Source: JAAYBT01 sp964404395 (lineage in GTDB: Bacteria > Bacillota > Clostridia > Acetivibrionales > DTU013). Taken from it: 7,602 nucleotides of DNA. The stretch lies in NCBI GenBank assembly GCA_964404395.1, contig CAYOKA010000108.1:1-7602 (forward strand). Direction: 5' to 3'. A model generated the notes under the pieces. That model worked only from the letters and a program-made list of their open reading frames with translations, did not search any database and was not told where the DNA came from. The position numbers and the translations under genes were made by a program. Position 1 is the stretch's first letter. Each line of letters opens with the position of its first letter. Below, one piece after another: positions 1 to 7,507 of the stretch.

Positions 1-3000
1 TGGGCTTTTCTGAATCCGGCTCATTTTCCAGCCGCCAGAGAATTGTAACTATCATGCCTCGGGAGGTATTAGCCTGCGGGCTGAAGGTTGTGTCGCCTGT
101 ACCGGTCATTAAGCCCTTTTCGTATGCAAATCGCACGCTTTCATAGAACCAGTCCTTCTCATTCACATCTGTAAAGGAAAATTCTTGAGTGGAATCGATG
201 CCCACGAGGTACAATGAAAAGTGAGTGACAGTAAATCTTACTTGCTTTGTCACCGGATCATAGGTGCAGGGGATTTCTGTCAAAGAACCGTCAGCAGCCA
301 AGTGCCAGACTGTTACATCTCCGGCATTTTCACCCTCCTTTAGTTCATAGGGCAGGGATACCGTGACAGAACCGCCAAAATCAGAGATTGCCTTGCCTCC
401 GGAAGTCACGGTCAGTGAAAACACCAGTTTGCCGGGATGGGTTTCCTGATGCTCAGCCGAAACGTCTGATAGCTCCGCCTTGACATTACCGCTTGCTTGA
501 CTGCTGATGCCTTTTAGCGCTTCGGTATCGAAGACCAGCTTTGCACCGTTGTCTCCTTCTACAGTCAGCGACTTGTTCTCAGAGATAAGGCTGTTGATGT
601 TGGAGGTAGTAGTGCTTCCACCACTGTTTATTTCGGTGACTAGAGGCAGCGTATTTGTTGTTGGAGTCGTTGGCGATAGCTTCTGTGTACTCTCAAAGAC
701 TGCGACAAGAGTACTGTTCGCTGTAGCGTTAAATGTATAGCTGGTACTTGTGCTTACCTGCGTGCCGCTTTCTGTCCACTTTTTGAAATTATAGCCTGCA
801 TTGGGTGTCGCTGACACGGTGACAGATGCTCCTGCGTCAACTTCGCCGCCGCCGCTGACAGTGCCGCCTGTTGCGGGGTTTGCGCTGACTGAAATGGTGT
901 ACTGAGTGCCCGAATCTGTCACCGTAAGCGCTGCCACATCGCTTGCGACGGGAACCCAACTGCTTCCGTACGGATAGCTCACATAGCAGATGTATTGCCA
1001 GCCGCTTTGAGTGAGATTGGTTTCGGCAATATCAAGCTGTGCGTCGGTATCTCCTGCATTCTTCCAGTTTACTCCGCCGTCATCGCTAACTCGCCAGTTA
1101 TATTTAGGCTCATAGCCTTCCGTTTCTACTTTGATACTAAAGGACGCCGGTGCTCCCAGAGCAACAGTTAAGTCTTGAGGCTGAGCGATGAATGTTGGGC
1201 CTTGTATCAGTGCAATGCCCTCCACAGTAATAGTCCTGTTTCCCGTGATATTATCGATGGTGTAAACATTCTCCACAGCAGTCAGCTCTATTCCATTGAC
1301 CTTGACCGCGTAGTTACTGGTCTTATAATGATAACCGTTCACTGTAACGGTAAAGCTGTAGCTTTCGCCAGAAGCCACAGGTGAAACGGAGCCGCTCTCC
1401 GGCGTAACTGTGTAGGCATCATACTGACCAACCTTTCCGTCGGGGAGAATGATGTAGTGAAGATAGGACGGATTGGTGATGGCTGATTTTGAGGCTTCCA
1501 AAGTGTTGCCATAACGGCCGATGTTAATTCGGCCTCCGTTGTCTTTCGGTTCATTATCATCAAATTCGGAAGTTGGGTCGCCTGCGTTGATACAGTTACT
1601 CGTGACAGTGTCTGTCGTAATCCAACTGCCTTTGTTATATCTGCCTGCTTCAGACTTCAAATGGTAATCCCCATTTACGGCATCGGCAAAGTGTGCTGGA
1701 CCGCTAACACGGTTTAAATAAGCAGTAGCCGGGATCGGATAAATTATCATTTTATATCCGGCATCCATTAATGAGGGGTGAGTATAATATACAGGGCCAA
1801 ATGGTGCGTCATCGTTACCTATGAGTGAATATGAGATACTCCCCTCAGGGATGGTAACTGCATAACCGGCTAAGCGGATTATATCCAGCTTTAGATCCCC
1901 CTCCGGTAAAGCGACGCCGTTATCAGTAATGATACTATTTTTGATAAAAGGACTGTATTCAACAGGATTATTGACATTACCGGAATACCTGAAAATAGCA
2001 CCGGAATATCCGTTTGAGACTATGGTGCAGTTCTCAATTAGTGGTGCGCCCTCTGCTATAGTTGCATAGGGGTTTCGATTAAGGCTGACCCCATATTCGG
2101 GGAATTTTGCAATGAGGCAGTTTCTTAGTACAACAAATTTTGAGTTATTAATGTAAACGCCATCTCCGCCCAGTGACCCATTTGATGTAATATCGCAGCC
2201 CTGCAGCGTAATACCATCGCAATTGTCTATTTTTATGCCTCTTTCGGTCGGGCTTCCAGCGTTCATGGTAATCTTACAGTCTGTCAGAGCGATGTTCCGG
2301 CCGTTGGCAAGGTTGATGCCAAGTCCGGTGAAGCTGGAGTCAGTGACTGTGATGTTTTTTCCTTGAAGAGCGGTCTGGTAGTTTACACTTTGTATCGAAC
2401 AGTTGTCAATCGTAATTTCAGGCGGTGTTGTAGCTGTGCTTGGCGCATTGATTTTAATGCCATTTTGGAGGTCTTTGATTTCACAGTATTTTAAGCTTAT
2501 GGGACCTTCGAGGCTTCCCGAAGCACTAATCCCAGCGCACCATTCCACGCCTGCCTTTTTTTGAAATGTTATAGGCTTATCGATTTCACCCTCTGCTGTT
2601 AATGCTCCATCTATTGTCAGCCCAACTCCGGCGGCATGATAAATGGTGACGCCGGGTTTCATAACGAGAGTGCTGTGGTTACCATCATCTATTGTTCCAT
2701 ATCCGTAGACTGTTACACCGTTGGTCATCAGGTACGGGGTGCCTGCGTCACCCCAAATCGCATTTTCGACTTTTGGGTTAGTTGTGCTGGTACTACCTAT
2801 ACCGCCATTTAATTTAATATACTGATAAGCTTCCGGATAAGTATCACTAAAAGTGCTGGGGGTTCCTTCAACATTCTCATTAATTTTCGCATTGGCTCCG
2901 ACTACAATTGGATAATTAACTGTTGTCGCATCCCCGTTAAACGTATTGCCACTGATTGTCACCGTTTGGTCTGCTGAACTTGTCTCATTTTGTGAGTAAA

Positions 3001-3832
3001 AGATGTCAGCTACACGTTCCATTCCGCTCTTGATATCATTAAATATGCAGTTCTGTAAAACAGCCGATCTGCCACTTTCGAGTCTTACGGGCTCTTTAGT
3101 GATATTGGTGAATGTGCAGCCATCAATGACTATATCAATCTCGTCCCGCTGGCTACCCGGCACTATAATACCGCGACTATAATCTGTAAAGGTTGTGCTT
3201 GAGACGGAAATGGTTCCTTTCCCGGCATGATTTGCCCCATTGCTATAATATATAGCCGCCGAGAACGCGTCTGCATCAGTTTTGTTTGGGCTTTCAAAAA
3301 CACAATTATTTACGGTAATGTTGACCTCTTGGGCATCATCACCTTCAATTCCCTCTATGCCTGACAGGGTATAGGAGCCACGGCAGTTACTAAATGTGCA
3401 ATTAGTAAAGGAGAGACTGGCCGGATTTGCCGGATCTACAGAGTCGGCAACAATTCCTTGCCATCCGGCAACCTTCCATGGAGTCCCTTCCTCTGTGTCG
3501 GGCACAGTGGTAAATGTTACACCCTCTGCATTCAAGGTGCCGTTTACTGTAAGACAGGAATAAGGTATTATCTCGGTACTTGGTATTGGCTCATTAGTGC
3601 GATTACCAAAGTACACGTTTGATCCGCTCTCAATGGTCAGAGTAACTCCTTCCTTCACTATTGGCTCACGGTTACTAACATGGCAAATATAATAGTCTCC
3701 CGCAGGCCAGGTCGTATCTACTGTAATATCGTTTTCGACATACTCTACTACCTCTGCCGACGCCACCGTGGGCAACAAGGCCACAAACATTAGAACGCAA
3801 AAGACAAATACAAATAGTTTCAACTTATTCAT
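1..3832 (-). CDS. Large secreted beta-helix / Ig-like / InlB-like surface protein with SLH anchor (3' end missing)
   Basis: The frame is open for 1277 codons from the ATG at 3832 and leaves the window before a stop, so the C-terminus is missing. The start follows an AAAGGAGTGA ribosome binding site at 3841-3850. Residues 1-26 form a signal peptide (MNKLK, hydrophobic core, then ASA/E), so the protein is exported. Residues about 40-770 are a right-handed parallel beta-helix with many xNCxI/F and LTI/LTVNG coils, closing with the motif GGRINIGRYG near 766-775. An InlB/bacterial-repeat-like domain follows (about 804-871), then an Ig-like domain (about 878-970, with NWRVSDDGG and YICYVSYPYG). A second, clearer InlB-type repeat (about 976-1046, GGTVSGGGEVDAG and GYNFKKWTESG) leads into a Ser/Thr linker. 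A beta-rich module of the kind seen before SLH domains spans about 1080-1213 (ISDFGGSVTVSLPYEL, HFSLYLVG). The first SLH repeat starts near 1217 (FTDVNEKDWFYESV, TSRGMIVTILWRLE). The likely role is a wall-anchored adhesin or glycan-binding protein; the substrate is unknown. No lyase active site was recognised. Confidence 0.93.
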   Translation of the reverse strand, partial: MNKLKLFVFVFCVLMFVALLPTVASAEVVEYVENDITVDTTWPAGDYYICHVSNREPIVKEGVTLTIESGSNVYFGNRTNEPIPSTEIIPYSCLTVNGTLNAEGVTFTTVPDTEEGTPWKVAGWQGIVADSVDPANPASLSFTNCTFSNCRGSYTLSGIEGIEGDDAQEVNITVNNCVFESPNKTDADAFSAAIYYSNGANHAGKGTISVSSTTFTDYSRGIIVPGSQRDEIDIVIDGCTFTNITKEPVRLESGRSAVLQNCIFNDIKSGMERVADIFYSQNETSSADQTVTISGNTFNGDATTVNYPIVVGANAKINENVEGTPSTFSDTYPEAYQYIKLNGGIGSTSTTNPKVENAIWGDAGTPYLMTNGVTVYGYGTIDDGNHSTLVMKPGVTIYHAAGVGLTIDGALTAEGEIDKPITFQKKAGVEWCAGISASGSLEGPISLKYCEIKDLQNGIKINAPSTATTPPEITIDNCSIQSVNYQTALQGKNITVTDSSFTGLGINLANGRNIALTDCKITMNAGSPTERGIKIDNCDGITLQGCDITSNGSLGGDGVYINNSKFVVLRNCLIAKFPEYGVSLNRNPYATIAEGAPLIENCTIVSNGYSGAIFRYSGNVNNPVEYSPFIKNSIITDNGVALPEGDLKLDIIRLAGYAVTIPEGSISYSLIGNDDAPFGPVYYTHPSLMDAGYKMIIYPIPATAYLNRVSGPAHFADAVNGDYHLKSEAGRYNKGSWITTDTVTSNCINAGDPTSEFDDNEPKDNGGRINIGRYGNTLEASKSAITNPSYLHYIILPDGKVGQYDAYTVTPESGSVSPVASGESYSFTVTVNGYHYKTSNYAVKVNGIELTAVENVYTIDNITGNRTITVEGIALIQGPTFIAQPQDLTVALGAPASFSIKVETEGYEPKYNWRVSDDGGVNWKNAGDTDAQLDIAETNLTQSGWQYICYVSYPYGSSWVPVASDVAALTVTDSGTQYTISVSANPATGGTVSGGGEVDAGASVTVSATPNAGYNFKKWTESGTQVSTSTSYTFNATANSTLVAVFESTQKLSPTTPTTNTLPLVTEINSGGSTTTSNINSLISENKSLTVEGDNGAKLVFDTEALKGISSQASGNVKAELSDVSAEHQETHPGKLVFSLTVTSGGKAISDFGGSVTVSLPYELKEGENAGDVTVWHLAADGSLTEIPCTYDPVTKQVRFTVTHFSLYLVGIDSTQEFSFTDVNEKDWFYESVRFAYEKGLMTGTGDTTFSPQANTSRGMIVTILWRLENEPDSEKP

Positions 3833-3872
3833 TTACTACTTCACTCCTTTCTGTTTTTAACAACACCATTAA

Positions 3873-5525
3873 TCACGGTATCTGCTTGACAGCACCATCT
3901 TCAATCAGCTTATCGAGCAGCGTGTTACTTCCATCCTTAAGCATTGCATTCAGTGCGGCTTCGGAAACCAGCACCACATCGGCGCGAAGGAAATTGTCAT
4001 GGTGCATCCCCGGAGCCATGATGCCTACCGAGAATGCAAGATCATCAGGCATGTCCCATGTAAAATCAAGGCCACCCTTGTCGGAATAACCGAGGGCGCG
4101 CAAAACGAAGGTCAGATACATCTTGTAGGAGGCTGTTCCTGCGCCGAACTCAGTGGCGGAGATACCGTTTGTAAGCTTGTTTTCATAAGCATATCCAACA
4201 TAATTGTCCGCCCACTTAGGGACATCGGTGAAGGGGTGCGTCCAGCTTCCTGATGTAGCCTCATTATCCTTACCGAGCAGACGTATGAGCATGACCAACG
4301 CCTCCGTGCGCGAGGGTTTGCGGGCGAGATCAAAGTTGGTGCTGCCGTCCGGGTTGGTGCCAACACCTTGAAACAGCCCAAGTGCCTTGAGCTTCTCGGC
4401 AGCAGTGGCTTCCATAATAAAGTCACGCTGCTCCGGTCCAGACCCCGGGCCTCCTCCACCATTGTCGTCCTGAAGTGCCTCAAGCTCCGGCACACCCTGG
4501 GAATTTCCATTATGGTCAATACTGCCTAAAAGCCTTAGTGTTCCGTTTTCAGCCATGACTGTACAACCCTGCTCCGTGACAAAGGAGTCGCTAACAGTCA
4601 CAGTCGCTCCGTTTTCTATGGTCAGCCACCCGCGTTCCTGTATCTTAAGAGATTTGAATGTTAAATCTTGTCCGATAGTAACTTGAAAATCCTTGCTTAT
4701 CAGTGCCTCGCCGCCTATGCTTTTGAGACCTGACTCATGGGTGAATGTACCATTGTTGACAAAGCTGTTATTAACAATCAGGCCGCCACCTCGAATTATC
4801 TTCATGCTTGAGCCTGAACTAATTGTGAGGTCATCAATAATCAAAACACTGTCTTCTAGAATAGCGTTGCCGGTGAAAATATTATCCTTAATCACACCAT
4901 ATTGTTTCGGCTGGGTGTCTCCCATCTTCCTGTAACGCACGCTTTTTACTGTCCCACCGTTCAACACAACGATGCCATTCTCATGGAAGACACCGTAGAA
5001 ATTACCGGTGACGGTCCCGCCATTGATGTAGGCAACACCGCCGGTCATGCGAATTCCGGAGTTTATAGCGGCATCGAGCTTTCCACCGTTAACCTTCAAA
5101 AAGCCCCTCGGGTTGCCCTGTTCAACAGCATAAGTCCCACCTAAGATATTACCGGGACCGTTGATGGTCAGACCTCTGGTGTTACGGGTAACCAGCGGCG
5201 AACCGTTTGGATCGCCGTTCCTGCCTATGTAATTGTATTCAATTTTATAGTTGTTTAAATCAATCGTATAATATCCCGCTCCCAGATAAACACCACCTAT
5301 CTCATCTGTAGCAGCTTGCCGGGTGAAGGTGATGTTCTTTGTCAGCCTGATATGAGCGCCTGCATCATTTTCCAAGGCAGATCTCAGTTCAGCAACCGTC
5401 GAAACATCCGTGACGGCATCGACAGTCTGTGTTGCTTCTACAGCCAGCGCCGCTGCGGGCAAGGCCACCATAAGAATGACGGCGCACAGGACAAACATAA
5501 ATAGTTTTTTCTTCAATCTTACCAT
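3873..5525 (-). CDS. Secreted beta-helix protein with C-terminal SLH-like module
   Basis: This complete 550-residue protein starts at an ATG preceded by AAAGGGAG (5536-5543). It has a signal peptide (basic MVRLKKK, hydrophobic core, cleavage probably after ALA at residue 28). Residues about 40-345 look like a pectate-lyase-type parallel beta-helix: recurring strand-turn units end in NG or NGG (N122, N146, N168, N189, N305, N327). No catalytic set was recognised, so binding or structure is more likely than lyase activity. A glycine-rich linker (353-366) leads to residues about 371-545, which resemble divergent SLH repeats of Firmicutes surface proteins (FDLARKPSRTEALVMLIRLL at 398-417, PFTDVPKWADNYVGYAYE at 431-448, FVLRALGYSD at 473-482). 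The canonical TRAE motif is absent, so attachment to wall polysaccharide is inferred from overall similarity only. It sits 58 bases after the transglutaminase gene and 40 bases before the large beta-helix gene. Its leader resembles that of the latter, suggesting related surface proteins. Confidence 0.92.
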   Translation of the reverse strand: MVRLKKKLFMFVLCAVILMVALPAAALAVEATQTVDAVTDVSTVAELRSALENDAGAHIRLTKNITFTRQAATDEIGGVYLGAGYYTIDLNNYKIEYNYIGRNGDPNGSPLVTRNTRGLTINGPGNILGGTYAVEQGNPRGFLKVNGGKLDAAINSGIRMTGGVAYINGGTVTGNFYGVFHENGIVVLNGGTVKSVRYRKMGDTQPKQYGVIKDNIFTGNAILEDSVLIIDDLTISSGSSMKIIRGGGLIVNNSFVNNGTFTHESGLKSIGGEALISKDFQVTIGQDLTFKSLKIQERGWLTIENGATVTVSDSFVTEQGCTVMAENGTLRLLGSIDHNGNSQGVPELEALQDDNGGGGPGSGPEQRDFIMEATAAEKLKALGLFQGVGTNPDGSTNFDLARKPSRTEALVMLIRLLGKDNEATSGSWTHPFTDVPKWADNYVGYAYENKLTNGISATEFGAGTASYKMYLTFVLRALGYSDKGGLDFTWDMPDDLAFSVGIMAPGMHHDNFLRADVVLVSEAALNAMLKDGSNTLLDKLIEDGAVKQIP

Positions 5526-5566
5526 TGTTTTTTCTCTCCCTTTCTTTTTTAATCACCATCGTTTAG

Positions 5567-5582
5567 GCACCGAATACGGCGC
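5567..5582 (-). other. Small hairpin between the transglutaminase and beta-helix genes
   Basis: One base after the transglutaminase stop codon the transcript reads GCGCCG-UAUU-CGGUGC, a six-base-pair stem (one G-U pair) with a four-base loop. No U-tract follows; an A-rich stretch and the next ribosome binding site do. It is therefore not a standard terminator. It might act as a weak pause or RNA-processing element in the operon mRNA, or be chance. Confidence 0.3.
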
Positions 5583-5583
5583 A

Positions 5584-7080
5584 TCACCAATCATGATCTA
5601 TTGCCATTTCATCATCTGTTTTCAGGAAATAATCATATGAGATTTTGCTGCCTGAGTCAGGCACAGGGTCATCAAAGGTCACATCAACATGGTAATAGCC
5701 ATCGTCAGCATAGACAACATTCCATGCATGGAGTCCGTATTCGCCGGATGCGCCCTTTGCCCAGCCTCCCACAAAGATACATTCGATATCTATATAGGAC
5801 ATAAACAGGTAGAACAATTCCGCGTATGCCTGACAGACACCGGTTCCGTTATTCAAAAGCCCGTGAAAGGCGTAGGTATCAGTGCCGTACAAGCCTACCT
5901 CAAAATCCATGTCATACTTGTAGTTAACGACCATATAGTCGTGTACTGCCTTGACCTTTTGTTTCTCAGTCATGCCGGGTTTAATGATTTTGTCCAGTAT
6001 TGCTTTCATCTGCGCATCATACTTTTTCATATCCTCTGTTATATGCTGTTCAACTGCTTCTCGGTTGAATATGAGAGCCTGCATTTGGTGATACAGGTGG
6101 TATTTAATTTCTTGACTAAACACCTTGGTCTGATAATCATAATTCGAGCTAGTGTAGCCCAAATTCGCATGCCTCACCGAAAAATCTACATCGTCGAAGT
6201 ATTCATTGTATGCAGCATTTTCGAGCAGAATTTCAAATTTCGGAACCAGGTTATAGAATGCAGCATCGACCAGATTAGCTAACTCATCTTTTGTTTTTAC
6301 GATCATGCCCTCAGAATAAACCTCACTCCAAACAGGTATTACACTGGCAGCTTCTTCGCTCATTGGTTCTTTCTTAACTGCCGGTTCTTCTTTTTTCTCC
6401 TGTGTGAATGATACTCTTTGTGAGGGAAGGGCTATCCTTGTTATGATAGCTGCTGCCTGTGCACGGGTAATTGAAGTATTTGGACCAAAAGTGCCGTATG
6501 CATCATTACCTGTAAGAATACCCGATCTGTATAGTGTAAAAATTTCTTTCTGGTATGGTGTGTTGGCGTTGACATCAGGCAAGGTTTCTATTTTGTTAAT
6601 TGGAGCGAATTCCCCTTCGGGAAGGGCACGAGCAAATATGTAGGCCATTTCCGCTCTGGTGGCGGGCTTTGTAAGGTCCTCAAAGGTATCAAAATCAACT
6701 ATCTCTTTATGGACTGCATATTCCAGATAGGAGTAATACCAGGGTAAGCTCTTGTTAAATATCCAAGAACCGCCGTCATAAATGTTATTAACCCTTGCGG
6801 CCATTGTAATTGCTTCGGCCAGAGTTACTCCCACATTTGGGTCGAAATTGGCGCCTTTTCCCTGCATTAGACCCAGTTCGTAGGCTTTACAAACAACACG
6901 CTGCTTATTGTAGCCGAACCATTCATTTTCGCTGATATCGGGAAACTGCCCCGGCTTATAGCTAACCGTTTCTTTGAAGTTAGTCATTGACTCTTCTGCA
7001 CCATGGGCATTAAAGGGCAATGCTGTCAGTGTGATAAAGACTACACATAGGATGGCCAAAATACAATGTGTTCTTTTCAT
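5584..7080 (-). CDS. Secreted SLH-domain transglutaminase-like protein
   Basis: This complete 498-residue protein starts at an ATG with GAGAGGAG at 7091-7098. Residues 1 to about 28 are a signal peptide. Three N-terminal SLH repeats follow: about 47-99 (FPDISENEWFGYNKQ, VTLAEAITMAARV), about 107-153 (PATRAEMAYIFARAL) and about 167-216 (LPDVNANTPYQKEI, ITRAQAAAIITRI). Only the second keeps the TRAE wall-polysaccharide motif exactly (141-144). A charged Lys/Glu/Pro linker (about 226-246) joins them to a helical region and a transglutaminase-core-like domain (about 375-498). That domain has the expected triad: C416 in GTGVCQAYAE, H451 in LHAWNVVY and D466 in YHVDVTFDDP. The ending, YDYFLKTDDEMAIDHDW, matches how this family commonly closes, so the domain is complete. 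Family members act as protein crosslinkers, proteases or deamidases; which applies here cannot be told. It is probably held on the outer wall by the SLH repeats and co-transcribed with the two beta-helix proteins downstream. Confidence 0.95.
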   Translation of the reverse strand: MKRTHCILAILCVVFITLTALPFNAHGAEESMTNFKETVSYKPGQFPDISENEWFGYNKQRVVCKAYELGLMQGKGANFDPNVGVTLAEAITMAARVNNIYDGGSWIFNKSLPWYYSYLEYAVHKEIVDFDTFEDLTKPATRAEMAYIFARALPEGEFAPINKIETLPDVNANTPYQKEIFTLYRSGILTGNDAYGTFGPNTSITRAQAAAIITRIALPSQRVSFTQEKKEEPAVKKEPMSEEAASVIPVWSEVYSEGMIVKTKDELANLVDAAFYNLVPKFEILLENAAYNEYFDDVDFSVRHANLGYTSSNYDYQTKVFSQEIKYHLYHQMQALIFNREAVEQHITEDMKKYDAQMKAILDKIIKPGMTEKQKVKAVHDYMVVNYKYDMDFEVGLYGTDTYAFHGLLNNGTGVCQAYAELFYLFMSYIDIECIFVGGWAKGASGEYGLHAWNVVYADDGYYHVDVTFDDPVPDSGSKISYDYFLKTDDEMAIDHDW

Positions 7081-7122
7081 AATAATTCCGCTCCTCTCAA
7101 TGCTCGTACAGCGTTGTGGCAG

Positions 7123-7443
7123 TTATTTTTCATACTCGTCTTCTTTTAGCTGATATAACCACTTCATTCTTCCACTCAGCTCATCAAAAATGACTGGGCT
7201 CCATGCCTCAATAAAGTTTCTACTGGAATTCTCGGGAAAAACCTCAACCTTAGTTTGATTTAGGTTCCCACCGTAGTCCAGTGCAATACGTATTTTCTCC
7301 TTGCGGTTCAAATCAGTAACTATCAGTGTGCCGCGTGCACTGTTTGATTTGTCGAGGTAAAGCCCCAATGCTTCGATGGTATCGTAGAGAGCATTGATGA
7401 CTACACTTTTCTCAAAAGGGAAACATTGGCTCTGGGATCCCAT
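7123..7443 (-). CDS. Small hypothetical alpha/beta protein (106 residues)
   Basis: The start is placed at the ATG at 7443 because a near-perfect GGAGGTGA ribosome binding site lies just upstream (7449-7456). The same frame stays open upstream to the window edge, but residues there look non-coding and overlap the tail of another gene. The protein (MGSQSQCFPFEKSVVINALY...) has no signal peptide or membrane segment, so it is probably cytoplasmic. The pattern suggests a helix at about 11-30, strands at about 38-46, 48-57 and 64-70 (GTLIVTD, KIRIALDYG, KVEVFPE) and an amphipathic helix from about 75 to the end, with a charged tail (KEDEYEK). No family was recognised and no catalytic residues stand out. 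It ends 42 bases before the SLH-transglutaminase gene without an intervening terminator, so it is likely co-transcribed with the surface genes; any functional link is a guess. Confidence 0.8.
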   Translation of the reverse strand: MGSQSQCFPFEKSVVINALYDTIEALGLYLDKSNSARGTLIVTDLNRKEKIRIALDYGGNLNQTKVEVFPENSSRNFIEAWSPVIFDELSGRMKWLYQLKEDEYEK

Positions 7444-7448
7444 ATTAC

Positions 7449-7456
7449 TCACCTCC
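7449..7456 (-). promoter_or_regulatory. Strong ribosome binding site deciding the start of the small gene
   Basis: On the minus strand the sequence reads GGAGGTGA followed by GTAAT and then ATG at 7443. This matches the anti-Shine-Dalgarno consensus of Firmicutes at good spacing. It is the main reason for preferring the 7443 start over the in-frame ATGs upstream, such as that at 7596, which has only ATCGCA before it within the window. Confidence 0.85.
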
Positions 7457-7507
7457 ATTATTTTATCAATGGCAATATTCTTTATATACGTGCTGCGTAT
7501 TGTCGGT

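Noticed and set aside
507..740. Short plus-strand open frame with hydrophobic stretches
   Set aside because: It is antisense to the continuous reading frame of the large surface protein and has no supporting start signal.
1990..3420. Tandem DNA repeats or a CRISPR-like array in the beta-helix region
   Set aside because: The periodicity is at the protein level only (xNCxI coils of variable spacing). The underlying DNA shows no conserved repeat units or regular spacers.
1..3832. Polysaccharide lyase (pectate lyase) activity for the large protein
   Set aside because: The fold is shared with lyases, but I could not identify a calcium-binding Asp cluster or catalytic Arg/Lys motif. Similar solenoids are often non-catalytic.
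4112..4519. A 135-codon minus-strand frame inside the 550-residue beta-helix gene
   Set aside because: It overlaps the coding sequence of the SLH-like module in another frame and gives an Arg/Ser/Pro-rich string typical of a shadow frame.
5567..5582. Possible rho-independent terminator after the transglutaminase gene
   Set aside because: The stem is only six pairs with one G-U and is not followed by a U-run in the direction of transcription; it is kept only as a possible small hairpin.
5689..6282. A 197-codon open frame on the plus strand
   Set aside because: It lies wholly opposite the SLH-transglutaminase gene, whose domains and catalytic motifs are clear. The plus-strand product has no recognisable domain and no good ribosome binding site.
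7457..7507. Possible promoter upstream of the small 106-residue gene
   Set aside because: On the minus strand there are TATAAA and TAAAAT boxes, but the only candidate -35 (CCGACA) is poor and its 15-base spacing to TATAAA is short. AT-rich intergenic DNA gives such matches by chance.
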